Assembly (NCBI RefSeq): GCF_051401765.1
Contig: NW_027480595.1
Coordinates: 248,001 to 312,000, forward strand
Direction of reading: 5' to 3'
Length of the DNA: 64,000 bases
Origin: Calliopsis andreniformis
Taxonomy: Eukaryota > Arthropoda > Insecta > Hymenoptera > Andrenidae
Numbering within the stretch: position 1 is the first letter of the stretch; each line of letters opens with the position of its first letter. The notes beneath the pieces were generated by a model. The model searched no databases and was not told the DNA's origin. It saw only the letters and a program-made list of their open reading frames with translations. The position numbers and the translations under genes are program-made. Shown here piece by piece: positions 63,411 to 64,000 of the stretch.

Positions 63411-64000
63411 GAGGATTGAGGATTGAGGATTGAGGATTGAAGATTGAGGATTGAATATTGAGTCCTGATGATTGATGATTGAGGATTGAGGATTGAGTGT
63501 TGAGGATTGAGGACGAGGACTGACGGTTGAGGATTGAGGTTTGAGGTTTGAGGATTGAGGATTGAGGACTGAGGATTGAGGATTGAGGATTGAGCATTGA
63601 GGATTGAAGATTGAGGACTGGGGATTGAGGATTGAAGGTTGACGATTGAGGATTGTGGATTGAGGATTGAGGGTTGAGGATTAAAGATTGAATATTGATG
63701 ATTGAAGATTGAGGACTGAGGACTGAGGACTGAGGATTTAGGATTGAGGATCGAGGAATGAAGATTGAGTATTGGGGATTGAAGATTGAGGATTGAGGAT
63801 TGTGGATTGAGGATTGAGGATTGAGTATTCATGATTGAGGATTGAGGATTGTAGATTGAGGATTGAGGATTGATGATTAAAGATTGAGTGTTGAGGATTG
63901 AAGATTGAGGATTGATGATTGGGGATTGAGGATTGAGGATTGAGGATAGAGGATTGAGTATTGAAGGCCGAGGATTGATGATTGAGGATTGAGGATTGAG

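Larger units (their letters stand above)
1..64000 (+). repeat. Heptamer satellite array (GAGGATT)n spanning the whole window
   Basis: The entire window reads as head-to-tail 7-bp units with consensus GAGGATT on the + strand. Runs of perfect units (for example around 29,310-29,390 and 52,320-52,395) alternate with units carrying one or two substitutions, and register is kept over long distances. No stretch of more than a few bases fails to parse as variant units, so there is no intergenic or single-copy DNA to describe. Every unit seen has the same orientation. Short-unit arrays of this size are characteristic of eukaryotic heterochromatin; they may act in chromatin packaging or be selfishly amplified DNA, and nothing here decides between these. 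I do not recognise this heptamer as belonging to a particular species. The array runs off both ends of the window. Confidence 0.97.
60674..64000. repeat. Duplicon D2, copy 2, running off the right edge
   Basis: Second copy of the 11,370-14,696 segment, with landmarks A at 61,065 and 62,049 and B at 62,329 and 63,257 in the same order and spacing. Three GAGGACT-type units stand at about 63,708-63,730 where the other copy has two. The match is still continuing at base 64,000, so the true length of D2 is unknown. Confidence 0.87.

Noticed and set aside
1..64000. Telomere repeat
   Set aside because: The unit GAGGATT (rotated TTGAGGA) is 7 bp like the plant-type TTTAGGG but differs at two positions, varies greatly from unit to unit, and has kilobase-scale higher-order structure. 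These do not fit a telomerase-maintained end.
1..64000. CRISPR array
   Set aside because: There are no constant repeats separated by unique spacers of fixed length; every segment is the same short unit.
1..64000. Coding sequence of a giant repetitive surface or structural protein
   Set aside because: Stops interrupt each frame repeatedly, the longest frame is only 500 codons in 64 kb, and 1-bp and 14-bp indels are tolerated between D1 copies.
1..64000. Naming the species or satellite family
   Set aside because: I do not recognise the heptamer with certainty; only a eukaryotic heterochromatic origin is suggested.

Overview
The whole 64 kb window is one uninterrupted satellite DNA array built on a 7-bp tandem unit, GAGGATT on the + strand (AATCCTC on the - strand). 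I see no protein-coding gene, RNA gene, transposon, CRISPR array or single-copy island. Units vary by point substitution (GAGAATT, GAAGATT, GAGTATT, GATGATT, GAGGTTT, GAGGACT, GAGGGTT and others) and nearly all keep the 7-bp register. All units I read point the same way, so the + strand is rich in G, A and T and very poor in C. This suggests eukaryotic heterochromatin (pericentromeric, subtelomeric or a heterochromatic arm). The sequence does not identify the species, and the unit is not a telomere repeat I recognise.

The many long open frames on the - strand are by-products of the repeat. Seven is not a multiple of three, so all three - frames read the same seven-residue cycle (N-P-Q-S-S-I-L) without a stop, while all three + frames meet TGA every 21 bp. 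They are therefore not annotated as genes.

Above the heptamer there is a rich higher-order structure. Two landmark families recur. Family A has 18 diverged units (126 bp): 49 copies plus a partial one at the left edge. Family B has 22 units (154 bp) when full length: 23 copies, seven of them truncated to 10 units and four A/B intermediates. The landmarks are made of in-register heptamers, and A and B align unit for unit, so they are divergent forms of one ancestral higher-order repeat.

Layout: 1-11,369 mixed block with B and A/B-hybrid modules; 11,370-14,696 duplicon D2, repeated at 60,674-64,000 and partly at 1-1,362; 14,697-18,609 block of 300-950 bp local duplications; 18,610-31,130 duplicon D1; 31,131-41,598 central block that alone carries the GACCAC subfamily of landmark A; 41,599-54,133 second, almost identical copy of D1; 54,134-60,673 block related to the central one; then D2 again to the right edge. 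The array appears to have grown by repeated unequal exchange or segmental duplication at scales from 7 bp to 12.5 kb. Coordinates of large duplicon ends were judged by eye and are good to about 10-50 bp.
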